Shown here one piece after another: positions 41,658 to 49,338 of a stretch of DNA of 64,000 nt. Source of the stretch: RYN-230 sp963793825 (lineage in GTDB: Bacteria; Actinomycetota; Actinomycetes; Streptosporangiales; Streptosporangiaceae); assembly GCA_963793825.1 (NCBI GenBank), contig CAWCBE010000011.1, forward strand, positions 1 through 64,000, given 5' to 3'. Each line of letters opens with the position of its first letter. The stretch's first letter is position 1. A program made the translations under genes and the position numbers. The notes under the pieces are model-generated. The model did not search any database and was not told the DNA's origin. It saw only the letters and a program-made list of their open reading frames with translations.

Positions 41658-42182
41658 CTAGGCGTCCGGCAGGCCGGCCGGGCACCCCTCCTCGTCCGCG
41701 CCCATGCCGGGCGCGGCGGCCAGGATGGCCTCGCTGATCCCGGCCAGCTGGCGGGCCTGCTCGGGAGTGAGCGCGTCGAACAGCACCGCCCTGACCTGCT
41801 CCACGTGGCCGGGCGCGGCCGCGCGCAGCGCGTCGAAGCCCGCGTCGGTCAGCTCGGCGATCTGCCCCCGCCGGTCCGTCGGGCAGTCTCGGCGCCGCAC
41901 CCAGCCGCGCTCCTCCAGCCGAGCCACCGCGTGCGACAGGCGGCTCTTGCTGGATGAGGAGGCCTCGGCGAGCTGGGTCATCCGCAGCGCGCGGTCCGGG
42001 GCCTCGGACAGCCGGACCAGGATCTCGTAGTAGGCCAGCGGCATCTGGGCGTCACGCTGCAGCTGGCCATCGACCGCGGCGAGGACCCACTGCCAGGCGG
42101 TGACGGCGTCCCGCCAGGTGGCCTGCTCGCCGGGGTTGAGCCAGCGGGGCCCCGGGGTGGCGGGCAGGCTGGAAGTACTCAT
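41658..42182 (-). CDS. MarR-family transcriptional regulator
   Basis: This 174-residue protein is a winged-helix dimer. The recognition-helix region is RMTQLAEASSSSKSRLSHAVARLEERGWVRRRDCPTDRRGQIAELTDAGFDALRAAAPGHVEQVRAVLF, including the wing DRRG and the dimerising C-terminal helix. Such proteins usually repress nearby genes and release DNA on binding an aromatic ligand or on oxidation of a cysteine; Cys in RRDCPTD is placed at the wing. It is the first gene of a leftward operon with the AKR and diverges from yceI. Two operator-like sites at 42205-42216 and 42243-42254 lie between them. Confidence 0.92.
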   Translation of the reverse strand: MSTSSLPATPGPRWLNPGEQATWRDAVTAWQWVLAAVDGQLQRDAQMPLAYYEILVRLSEAPDRALRMTQLAEASSSSKSRLSHAVARLEERGWVRRRDCPTDRRGQIAELTDAGFDALRAAAPGHVEQVRAVLFDALTPEQARQLAGISEAILAAAPGMGADEEGCPAGLPDA

Positions 42183-42204
42183 GAGATGAGCATACCCGGA
42201 ATAG

Positions 42205-42216
42205 TTGAGCGCTTGA
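42205..42216. promoter_or_regulatory. MarR operator-like site 1, overlapping -35
   Basis: ttgagcgcttga matches the pattern TTGAG-N2-CTCAA at 10 of 12 positions. It overlaps a consensus -35 (TTGACA, 42213-42218) for the rightward yceI promoter; a GATAGT -10 follows with a 16-base spacer (42235-42240). Confidence 0.6.
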
Positions 42217-42242
42217 CAATGTTAGACTGCCCGTGATAGTCG

Positions 42243-42254
42243 TTGAGCACTCAA
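42243..42254. promoter_or_regulatory. MarR operator-like site 2, just after the -10
   Basis: ttgagcactcaa is a perfect TTGAG-N2-CTCAA inverted repeat. It lies at the expected transcription start of yceI and 60 bases upstream of the marR start, so one repressor could shut both directions. Confidence 0.65.
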
Positions 42255-42291
42255 ATATGAACGACGCCACTATGAACGACGGGAGTACCAC

Positions 42292-42852
42292 ATGACCAGC
42301 ACGACGGCGACCGCCATCCCCGGGTACGTAGCCGGTACCTGGGACATCGACCCGGTGCACTCCGAGGTGGGCTTCTCGGTGCGGCACATGATGGTCAGCA
42401 AGGTGCGCGGGAAGTTCAAGACCTTCTCCGGCCAGATCGTCACGGGCGCGGAGCCGGTGCAGTCCTCGGTGACCGCCGAGATCGACCTCGCCTCGATCGA
42501 CACCGGCCAGGACCAGCGCGACGCGCACATCCGCTCTGCGGACTTCTTCGAGGTGGAGAAGTACCCGACCATGACCTACCGGTCCACCGGCGTCCGCGCC
42601 GAGGGCGACCACTTCGTCGTTGACGGCGAGCTGACCCTCAAGGACGTTACCAAGCAGGTCCCGCTGAAGCTGGAGCTGAACGGGTTCGGCCCGGACGCTT
42701 ACGGCGGCACCCGCGCCGGGTTCACCGCGACCGGCGAGCTCAGCCGGAGCGACTTCCACGTGGACTTCAACGCGGCCATGGAGACCGGCGGCGTGGTCGT
42801 GTCCGACAAGGTCACCCTGCAGTTCGAGATCGAGGCCGTGCTCAAGGCCTGA
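42292..42852 (+). CDS. YceI-family lipid-binding-like protein
   Basis: This 186-residue protein is one YceI/lipocalin-like beta-barrel: GTWDIDPVHSEVGFSVRHMMVSKVRGKFKTFSG, then SIDTGQDQRDAHIRSADFFEVEKYPTMTYRST, and a closing VVSDKVTLQFEIEAVLK. YceI proteins bind isoprenoid or amphiphilic molecules; E. coli YceI is periplasmic, but this one has no signal peptide and is probably cytoplasmic, as in many actinomycetes. MarR-YceI pairing is common. The promoter and two operators lie directly upstream, and a hairpin terminator follows. Confidence 0.93.
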   Translation: MTSTTATAIPGYVAGTWDIDPVHSEVGFSVRHMMVSKVRGKFKTFSGQIVTGAEPVQSSVTAEIDLASIDTGQDQRDAHIRSADFFEVEKYPTMTYRSTGVRAEGDHFVVDGELTLKDVTKQVPLKLELNGFGPDAYGGTRAGFTATGELSRSDFHVDFNAAMETGGVVVSDKVTLQFEIEAVLKA

Positions 42853-42896
42853 GCCAGCCAGCACGCTACGCCCGCAGGGCGTGCAGTCCGTGCATC

Positions 42897-42930
42897 AAGG
42901 GCGGGGCGCCGGCGACGGTGCCCCGCCCTT
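42897..42930 (+). terminator. Hairpin terminator after yceI
   Basis: Arms 42897-42907 and 42920-42930 are perfect 11-bp reverse complements with a 12-base loop, 45 bases after the yceI stop. Just beyond, a 17-base direct repeat occurs at 42935-42951 and 42958-42974 with 23-base period. Confidence 0.75.
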
Positions 42931-43017
42931 GGCGTGCCCGGCCCCGGGAATTTGGCCTGCCCGGCCCCGGGAATACGGTGAAACCGGGGGAGCCGCGCAA
43001 CCGAGGAGGCACATGCA

Positions 43018-43989
43018 GTGAGAGCCGCCGTCTACGACCGGCCGGGGCCGGCCGCCGAGGTGCTCCGGGTGGCCGAGGTGGACTGCCCGGAACCGGGACC
43101 GGGCGAGGTCAGGGTCCGGGTGCATGCCTCCGGGGTCAACCCGACCGACGACAAGACCCGCAGCGGGGCCACCGGGCGGCCCATCGACGGGTTCCAGATC
43201 CCGCATCACGACGGCGCCGGCGTCATCGACGCGGTCGGGCCCGGGGTGCCGGAGCACCGGGTCGGCCAGCGCGTCTGGGTCTTCCTGGCCGCCTTCGGGT
43301 GGCGCTGGGGCACCGCCGCGGAATGGACGGTGGTCCCGGAGCGCCAGGCGGTGCCGCTGCCCGAGGCCGCCTCCTTCGAGCTGGGGGCGAGCCTGGGAGT
43401 TCCCGCGGTCACCGCCTACCACAGCCTGTTCGCGGACGGGCCGGTGCGGGATGCGGTGGTCCTCGTGGCCGGCGGGGCCGGCGCGGTCGGCCACTTCGCG
43501 GTGAACCTGGCCGTCTGGGGCGGCGCGGCCCAGGTCATCGCCACGGCCAGCGGCCCGGCTAAGGCGCAGCTGGCCCGGGAGGCCGGGGCCGGGCACGTGG
43601 TCAACTACACCGACCGGGACGCTGCCGAGCAGATCAAGTCGGTGGCCGGGCCGGCGGACCGGATCGTGGAGGTGGCGCTCGGCGCCAATCTCGGCCTGGA
43701 CCTCGCCGTGTCCCGGCCCGGCACGGTCGTCACCAGCTACGCGGCTCACCCCCAGGACCCGGTCCTGCCCGTGCGGGCCTGCATGACGGCGAACATCGTG
43801 CTGCGGTTCATGCTGCTCTACACAGTCCCGGCGGCAGAACTGGACGAGGCGGTCAACGGCATCCGCGCGGCCCTGGAGGCCGGTGCGCTGACCGAGCTGC
43901 CGGTGCACCGGTACAGCCTGGACGACATCGTCGCCGCGCACGAGGCGGTCGAGAAGGGCGTGACCGGCAAGGTGCTCGTGCTGCCCTGA
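43018..43989 (+). CDS. Zinc-independent medium-chain reductase, quinone oxidoreductase-like
   Basis: The 323-residue protein belongs to the MDR superfamily (QOR/zeta-crystallin branch). The GroES-like half reads RVRVHASGVNPTDDKTRSG, PHHDGAGVIDAVGPGV and VWVFLAAFG. The nucleotide-binding half has VVLVAGGAGAVGHFAVNLAVWGGAAQVIATAS, a Gly-rich turn for NADPH. Zinc-ligand cysteines of alcohol dehydrogenases are absent. It likely reduces quinones or enones in the cytoplasm. GTG 43018 follows GAGGAGG. It stands alone and ends in a double hairpin. Reductases and the redox-type MarR operon nearby may share an oxidative-stress theme; this is inference. Confidence 0.9.
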   Translation: MRAAVYDRPGPAAEVLRVAEVDCPEPGPGEVRVRVHASGVNPTDDKTRSGATGRPIDGFQIPHHDGAGVIDAVGPGVPEHRVGQRVWVFLAAFGWRWGTAAEWTVVPERQAVPLPEAASFELGASLGVPAVTAYHSLFADGPVRDAVVLVAGGAGAVGHFAVNLAVWGGAAQVIATASGPAKAQLAREAGAGHVVNYTDRDAAEQIKSVAGPADRIVEVALGANLGLDLAVSRPGTVVTSYAAHPQDPVLPVRACMTANIVLRFMLLYTVPAAELDEAVNGIRAALEAGALTELPVHRYSLDDIVAAHEAVEKGVTGKVLVLP

Positions 43990-44004
43990 CCGGGCCGCAG
44001 ACGG

Positions 44005-44040
44005 GCGGGGAGCCCGGCCGGGTGACCGGGGGCTCCCCGC
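44005..44040 (+). terminator. Hairpin terminator after the reductase gene
   Basis: Arms 44005-44015 and 44030-44040 are perfect 11-bp reverse complements. It directly precedes a second, longer hairpin. Confidence 0.7.
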
Positions 44041-44084
44041 GACGCCGCTGGCCAGCCGGGACGGCCCGGCTGGCCAGCGGCGTC
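44041..44084. terminator. Perfect 20-bp hairpin, bidirectional terminator
   Basis: Arms 44041-44060 and 44065-44084 match at all 20 positions around a 4-base loop (acgg). The right arm reaches into the stop codon of the S53 protease gene (44083-44085). It is the most stable hairpin in the window and separates two convergent genes. Confidence 0.85.
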
Positions 44085-46053
44085 AGCCGGCCGACCGCAG
44101 CCCGCTGAGGAAGGCCGCGCCCGCCGGGGTGCCGACCCCGGTCATGTTGTCGTAACCCGGTTGCGTCACCTGCCCGGTGTAGCCCCCCATCGCCTGGCTC
44201 TGGTCGTCGAACTGGGTGACCAGGAGCAGGCCGCACAGCGAGGCGGAACAGGCGATGCCCTGGTACGCGGCCGGGCTGTGGCTGGTCAGCGGCAGGGCGT
44301 CGTGCACCGCCGCGCTCCCGGCCAGGCTGTACAGCGCCGGGCTGATGAACCCGAACGGCTTGGGCTGCCCCTGCTGCGCCGCGGTGACCAGGCCGGCCAC
44401 CAGCGGTGCCGCCAGGCTGGTCCCGCCCGCGGCGACCTGGCTGTACGTCGGCGGCTTCTTGCGGTGGAACGTGAGCAGGCCGGTGGCGAACCCGGTGAAC
44501 GCGTCGGCGTCCGCGCTGATGTCCGGTACGGAACGGACCGGGCCGCCGCGGTCCCCGGCCACCTGCGTCATGCTGGCCGGCGCCACGCCGTCCTGGTAGG
44601 AGGGCTCGGTCCAGAGCAGGCTCGGGCCGCCACCCGCGGCCCCGTCCTCACCGAAGTTGAGCCACTGCTTGCCCAGCTGCACATGAACCCCGGTGGACCA
44701 GCCCGTCTCGAAGAGCCGGGTGCGGCCCTGGCCGATGCCCAGGGTGGTGCCGCCGACGGCGATCGCATACGGGTCACTGGCCGGGGCCAGCACGCCGGAC
44801 TGGTCACCGGAGGAGAAGTACATGCCGACGCCCTCGGCGACCGCCTGCACCAGGAAGGCGTGCTCGATATTGGTCAGCTCGGCTGGCTGCCCCTCCAGCC
44901 CGCTCTCCCAGGAGTTGGAGGCCACGGTGGCCAGCGGCCCGGCCAGCACGGCCATGTCGGCGTCGAACAGGCCCTGCAGCCCGAAGTCCCCCTGGTTGCA
45001 GCTGTCCCCGCCCACCACCACCTGGGCGGCCCCGGGGGCCATCGCGTAGGAGGACTCCACGTCGAGCTGCTCCTCGACGTCGAACGGGTCGCCGCAGGCG
45101 CTGCCCCGGCCCAGCGAGAGCGCCCGGTACCGGGCGCTGGCCGGCGCCGGGAGGCCGTTCGCCTTGGCGTAGTCCTGCAGGGTCAGGTACATGTCCGGGG
45201 TCAGGCCGAGCTCAACGAGCGCGATGGTCTGGCCGGCCCCGGTCGAGGCGGCGGTCGCCCCGTACGCGGCCCGCATCTGGGTGCCGGAGTACCCGCAGAT
45301 CACGGTGGGGTAGGTGCCGGTCCCGTCGTGCTTGAGCAGCCCGCTGACCCGGTGCTGCCCGTAATAGTGCGAGCACGGGGTCTTGACCGCAGCGGACTTG
45401 GCCGACGGCCGGGCGCGCCGGGCGGCCGCCGGGGCTCCCGGGCGTAGCAGGGTGGACCGCGGGGCGGCATTGTCCAGACCGGACACGCCGAGCACGCTCC
45501 CCGCCAGCGGCGCCGGGATGGAGATGGGCGTGGCGTTGGCGCGCAGCCGGTACGGGCCGGCGTTGGCCGCTGCCGACGCCGGGTACAGCTTGAGCTGGGT
45601 CCGGAACGCCGCATCGATGCGCGAGGCGGACGCGGTGGCCCGCACATAGCTTCGCAGCGGGCCGGCTGTGACGCTGGTGAAGCCGGCCGACCGGAGCCAC
45701 TTGCTCACGGCGGCCGCCTGGCCGGCCGTGGCCCCGAAGCGCGCCTCGTAGCTCTTCGGGCGGAGATAGGCCCGGAACGAGGGACGCTTCGAGGCGCCGC
45801 CCGGCGTGCTCACCGCGGCCGCGAAACGCTCCGCGGCGGCCAGCCGGGGCCGGAGCCAGACCTGGATGGTCAGCTCCTGGCCCGCTGGCACCGACCCGGT
45901 CGCCGGGGTGTGGCCGGCGAACGGCGCGACGCTGCCCGCGAGGGGCGTGGCCGCCGGGGTGGCCGCGCTCGCTAATCCGCCGCCGGCCAGGGTGGTGCCG
46001 GCCATCGCCGCGGTCGCCCCCAGTGCGGCGATGAACGTCCTGGTCCTGGACAT
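44083..46053 (-). CDS. Secreted S53 (sedolisin/kumamolisin) serine protease
   Basis: The 656-residue pre-pro-enzyme is a serine-carboxyl peptidase usually active in acid. A signal peptide ends near GLASAATPA. The activation prodomain follows (about residues 45-200) with SFRAYLRPKSYEARFGATAGQAAAVSKWLRSAGFTSV, the Pro-kumamolisin signature. In the catalytic domain the Glu-Asp pair is in PFDVEEQLDVESSYAMAPGA, the oxyanion Asp region in VASNSWESGLEG, and the Ser in QVAAGGTSLAAPLVAGL. The Ca-binding end includes PGYDNMTGVGTPAG. It is complete and probably released outside the cell for protein breakdown. Confidence 0.95.
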   Translation of the reverse strand: MSRTRTFIAALGATAAMAGTTLAGGGLASAATPAATPLAGSVAPFAGHTPATGSVPAGQELTIQVWLRPRLAAAERFAAAVSTPGGASKRPSFRAYLRPKSYEARFGATAGQAAAVSKWLRSAGFTSVTAGPLRSYVRATASASRIDAAFRTQLKLYPASAAANAGPYRLRANATPISIPAPLAGSVLGVSGLDNAAPRSTLLRPGAPAAARRARPSAKSAAVKTPCSHYYGQHRVSGLLKHDGTGTYPTVICGYSGTQMRAAYGATAASTGAGQTIALVELGLTPDMYLTLQDYAKANGLPAPASARYRALSLGRGSACGDPFDVEEQLDVESSYAMAPGAAQVVVGGDSCNQGDFGLQGLFDADMAVLAGPLATVASNSWESGLEGQPAELTNIEHAFLVQAVAEGVGMYFSSGDQSGVLAPASDPYAIAVGGTTLGIGQGRTRLFETGWSTGVHVQLGKQWLNFGEDGAAGGGPSLLWTEPSYQDGVAPASMTQVAGDRGGPVRSVPDISADADAFTGFATGLLTFHRKKPPTYSQVAAGGTSLAAPLVAGLVTAAQQGQPKPFGFISPALYSLAGSAAVHDALPLTSHSPAAYQGIACSASLCGLLLVTQFDDQSQAMGGYTGQVTQPGYDNMTGVGTPAGAAFLSGLRSAG

Positions 46054-46473
46054 GGTCCCCCCGTCTGTGCGTGTGTCGCCGAACCCGTCCGGTAGTCGTC
46101 GCGAAAAACTCCCGCAACGGTGTCTATACCAGTCCGAACCAGCGGGAAAGGGCTTAACGGCGAGTCGTGATATATGGCGGGTGCGTTATTCCGCGGACAG
46201 GACCCGGACGATGCCGCGGGACCCGGACGATGCCGCGGGACCCGGACGACCCGCGGGCTTACCCTAGCCGGCCACCCGGGCGGCGGCGCGGATCCGAGGC
46301 TGGCCGGCCCGGGTGGCGCTCCCGGACGGCGCCTGGCGGATCGAGGTGGCCAGCACGCCAGGCCGCGGGAGCACCATGACGGCCTGGCTGCCGCTCCGGC
46401 CACCCGGCCACCCGGTCACCCACTCATTACTTAACGTAGTGTAGGTGCTACAAAGAGTGAAGCGGGGGAACCC
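46054..46473 (+). promoter_or_regulatory. Divergent promoter region with 19-bp triplicate repeat
   Basis: No gene is supported in these 420 bases. At 46202-46257 the unit acccggacgatgccgcggg occurs twice exactly and a third time with one base missing. The last 50 bases are AT-richer (cattacttaacgtagtgtag around 46425-46445) and probably hold the promoter of the RR/PIG-L operon. Confidence 0.55.
46202..46257. repeat. Three tandem 19-base repeats
   Basis: Units at 46202-46220 and 46221-46239 are identical; the third, 46240-46257, lacks one base in its middle. They lie in the promoter region between the S53 protease and the RR/PIG-L operon. Confidence 0.75.
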
Positions 46474-47622
46474 ATGGCCAGAGAACATCCAGTGGGCTGC
46501 GTCCTGCTGGTGGAGGACGACCCCGAATCCGCGGACTACGTGCTGCACGTGCTGCGCGGCCGGGGCGGCTTCGAGGTCAGCCACGTGCTGGTCCCGTCCG
46601 AGGCCCTGCAGGCGGCTCGCGACGGGCGCTGGGACCTGGTGCTGACCGACGTGGAGATGCCCGGGATGACCGGCATCGAGCTGCTGGGGCGGCTGCGGGA
46701 GATTGCCCCGCTGCTGCCGGTGGCGGTGCTCACCGCGCACCCCTCGGTGGACTACGCGGTCCGGGCGCTGCGCAACGACGCGGACGAGTTCCTGGAGAAG
46801 CCGGTCAGCCCGGAACGGCTGGTCGCCGTGGTGGCCGGGCTGGTGGCCAAGGGCCGTGCGGCCCGGAAGACCGCGCGGCAGAGCGTGCTCGCCATCGGGG
46901 CGCACCCGGACGACGTGGAGATCGGCGCGGCGGGCACCCTGCTGGCCCACCGCCGGATGGGCCACGAGGTGGCCATCCTCACCCTGAGCCGGGGCGCGCG
47001 GGGCGGTGCCGAGCGCACCCGGGCCAGCGAGTCGCAGCAGGCCGCCAAGGTCATCGGCGCGACGCTCTACCACGAGGACCTGCGTGACACGCAGATCGCC
47101 GAGGGCGATCCGACCATCGGCGTGATCAGCCGGGTGGTGGCCGAGGTCAGCCCGACCGTGATCTACACCCATTCGCTGCACGATGTGCACCAGGACCACC
47201 GGAACTGCCACCGGGCCGCCCTGGTGGCGGTGCGCGGGGTGGGCCGGGTCTACTGTTTCCAGTCGCCGTCGGCCACGGTGGACTTCCGGCCGACCCGGTT
47301 CGTGCCGATCGACGGGCAGTTGGACGGCAAGCTCGAAGCCATCGACGCGTTCGCCTCGCAGGTGGAGATCCGCGGGTACCTGGAGCGCGACTTCATTGAG
47401 GCGACGGCCCGCTACTGGTCGCGGTACTGCGAGTCACGCTTCGCCGAGCCTTTCGAAGTGGTCCGGGAGTCGGCCGTGGCCGGCCAGTACGAGCTGCAGC
47501 CGGCCCGCGGCACCGTGCACGGGGAGGGCACGGCCGGGCCCGCCGCGCCCGACCGGCGGGCTAGCCCGGCGCAGCCCGTGCCCGCCGCGCTTACCACGGA
47601 GGTGCCCGATGCCGCGCGATGA
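46474..47622 (+). CDS. Response-regulator receiver fused to PIG-L deacetylase
   Basis: The 382-residue protein joins two domains that are rarely on one chain. Residues 8-125 form a receiver: acidic pocket E14-D15-D16, phosphoacceptor D59 in VLTDVEMPGMTG, T87 and K109 in FLEKPV. From residue 137 a LmbE/PIG-L deacetylase follows, with the zinc motif IGAHPDDVEIGAAGTL (144-147) and a distal His pair in HSLHDVHQDHRNCHRAAL. PIG-L enzymes such as MshB remove acetyl from N-acetylglucosamine moieties. All metal ligands are present. Phosphorylation of D59 by an unlinked kinase could switch activity. No DNA-binding domain is present. It heads a tight operon; the next gene starts inside its end. The C-terminal 50 residues are low complexity. 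Confidence 0.93.
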   Translation: MAREHPVGCVLLVEDDPESADYVLHVLRGRGGFEVSHVLVPSEALQAARDGRWDLVLTDVEMPGMTGIELLGRLREIAPLLPVAVLTAHPSVDYAVRALRNDADEFLEKPVSPERLVAVVAGLVAKGRAARKTARQSVLAIGAHPDDVEIGAAGTLLAHRRMGHEVAILTLSRGARGGAERTRASESQQAAKVIGATLYHEDLRDTQIAEGDPTIGVISRVVAEVSPTVIYTHSLHDVHQDHRNCHRAALVAVRGVGRVYCFQSPSATVDFRPTRFVPIDGQLDGKLEAIDAFASQVEIRGYLERDFIEATARYWSRYCESRFAEPFEVVRESAVAGQYELQPARGTVHGEGTAGPAAPDRRASPAQPVPAALTTEVPDAAR

Positions 47623-48604
47623 CCGATCCGGGCCGCTCCGGGTCCTGGTCACCGGGGCCGGCGGCCCGGCCGCCGTCTCCGTGATCAAATCGCTCTGCCG
47701 TGACCCGTCGGTATGCCTGCTGGCCGCGGATATGGATCCCTGGGCAGCCGGCCTCTACCTGCTCCCGCCGGACGCGCGGACACTGATCCCGGCGGGCCTG
47801 GACCCGGACTTCGCCCCGGCCGTGCTGTCCCGCTGCACCGCGCTCGGGGTGCACGTCCTGATCCCGACCGTGGATGCGGAGATGCGCCCGCTGGCCCGGG
47901 CCCGCGCCGAGTACGCCGCGGCCGGGATCGAGCTCATGCTGGCCCCGGAGCGGGCCCTGGACCTGACCCTGGACAAGCTCGCCCTGGCCCGGTGCTGTGC
48001 CGGGCACGTGCGGGTGCCGCGCACCGAGTGCTTCGATGAGACCCTCGACCCGGCCTCGTGGGAGTACCCGGTCGTGCTCAAGCCGCGCACCGGGAGCGGC
48101 TCGCGGGACATTTCCGTGGTCGCCTCGGCCGGCGAACTGGCCGCCCTGGACCGGTCCGCGGAGTTCATCGTCCAGGAGTACCTGCCCGGGCAGGAGTACT
48201 CCATCGACGTGCTGGCCGATACGCGCAGCCATGTGATCGCCGCCGTGCCCCGGGTACGCGTCCGGGTGGACTCGGGTGTTTCGGTGGCCGGGCGTACCAT
48301 CCACGATCCGGAACTGGAGCGCTTCGGGGCCACGGTGGCCAGCGTCACCGGCCTGACCTACATCGCTAACGTGCAGGCCCGCCGGGACGCGGCGGGCCGT
48401 CCCGCCCTGCTGGAGGTGAACCCGCGGGCGCCGGGCGCGCTCCCGCTGACCATGGCCAGCGGCGTGGACATGCCGATGCTGGCCATGGATGCGCTGCGCG
48501 GCCGCCCGGTGCCCGAGCACGTGGACTTCCGGGAGGTGGCCATGGTCCGCTTCCTTGACGAGCGCTTCCTGGATCCCAGTGAGGTGCAGAAGGTGGCCGG
48601 ATGA
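47609..48604 (+). CDS. ATP-grasp ligase, CarB-like
   Basis: This 331-residue cytoplasmic enzyme has the ATP-grasp fold, which forms an acyl-phosphate and couples it to an amine or thiol. The N-terminal pre-ATP-grasp domain begins LRVLVTGAGGPAAVSVIKSL. The ATP-binding part includes LDKLALARCCAGHVRVPRTE, YPVVLKPRTGSGSRDISVV, FIVQEYLPGQEYSIDVLAD and, near the end, ALLEVNPRAPGALPLTMASGVDMPMLAMDALRG, with the metal-binding Glu and Asn. It resembles the lone ATP-grasp proteins found in polysaccharide and natural-product clusters. ATG 47609 has GGAGG and overlaps the previous gene by 14 bases. The acid and amine substrates are unknown; an amino sugar exposed by the PIG-L domain is my inference. Confidence 0.92.
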   Translation: MPRDDRSGPLRVLVTGAGGPAAVSVIKSLCRDPSVCLLAADMDPWAAGLYLLPPDARTLIPAGLDPDFAPAVLSRCTALGVHVLIPTVDAEMRPLARARAEYAAAGIELMLAPERALDLTLDKLALARCCAGHVRVPRTECFDETLDPASWEYPVVLKPRTGSGSRDISVVASAGELAALDRSAEFIVQEYLPGQEYSIDVLADTRSHVIAAVPRVRVRVDSGVSVAGRTIHDPELERFGATVASVTGLTYIANVQARRDAAGRPALLEVNPRAPGALPLTMASGVDMPMLAMDALRGRPVPEHVDFREVAMVRFLDERFLDPSEVQKVAG

Positions 48605-49338
48605 GGCCAGTGGCCGGCCCGCCCGCGCTGGATGAGGACCATCATGTCCACTCCACGTTCTCCGACGATGCGGTGAGCACCCTGGCCGACAACGTGCGCG
48701 CGGCCCGCCAGCGCGGCCTGCGGGTGCTCTGCCTCGCCGATCATGTGCGCGCCAGCACGCCGTGGGTGGCGGGATTCACGGCGGCCGTGGCCGCGCTGCG
48801 GCCGGGCAGCGGGCTGGTGCTGCTGGCCGGGGTCGAAGCGAAGATGCTCGACGTCACTGGCCGCCTCGACCTGCCGGGCGGGCTGCCCGGGGTGGACCGG
48901 GTGCTGATTGCCGATCACCAGTTCCCCGGCGAGCACGGGCCGGTTCCCCCCGGGCAGGTGCGCGCCGAGCTGGCCAGCGGGCAGCGGTCGGTGGCCGAGG
49001 TGATCGACTGCCTCCTGGCCGCCACGACGGCGGCCTTGTTCCGCGCGGCCATGCCGCAACTGGCCCACCTGTTCAGCCTGCTGCCGAAGCTCGGGCTGGA
49101 TGAGGCGGACGTGCCGGACCCGGCGCTGCGCCATCTGGCCGCAGCGTGCGGCCGGGCCGGCGCCCGGGTCGAGGTCAACGAGAAGTGGGGCTGCCCGTCG
49201 CCGCGGACGCTGCGGGCCTGCGCCGCGGCCGGGGTACCGCTGGTGGCCAGCACCGACAGCCACGATTGCGCGACGATCGGCGCCTACCCGCGGGTGCGCG
49301 GCCTGCTCGGGCGGGCCTTCGCCGGCGCGGTGCCATAG
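48601..49338 (+). CDS. PHP-domain metal-dependent phosphoesterase
   Basis: The 245-residue protein is a PHP hydrolase of the histidinol-phosphatase-like class. Metal ligands are visible: DEDHHVHSTFSDD (motif I), VLCLADHVR (motif II), GVEAKM (motif III Glu), DHQFP, and VASTDSHDCATIG (motif IV). Such enzymes remove phosphate from small phosphorylated metabolites. ATG 48601 sits in an ATGA overlap with the ATP-grasp gene, and the glycosyltransferase begins on its last stop base, so the three are translated as a coupled set. A substrate such as a sugar-phosphate intermediate would fit the context. Confidence 0.92.
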   Translation: MRPVAGPPALDEDHHVHSTFSDDAVSTLADNVRAARQRGLRVLCLADHVRASTPWVAGFTAAVAALRPGSGLVLLAGVEAKMLDVTGRLDLPGGLPGVDRVLIADHQFPGEHGPVPPGQVRAELASGQRSVAEVIDCLLAATTAALFRAAMPQLAHLFSLLPKLGLDEADVPDPALRHLAAACGRAGARVEVNEKWGCPSPRTLRACAAAGVPLVASTDSHDCATIGAYPRVRGLLGRAFAGAVP

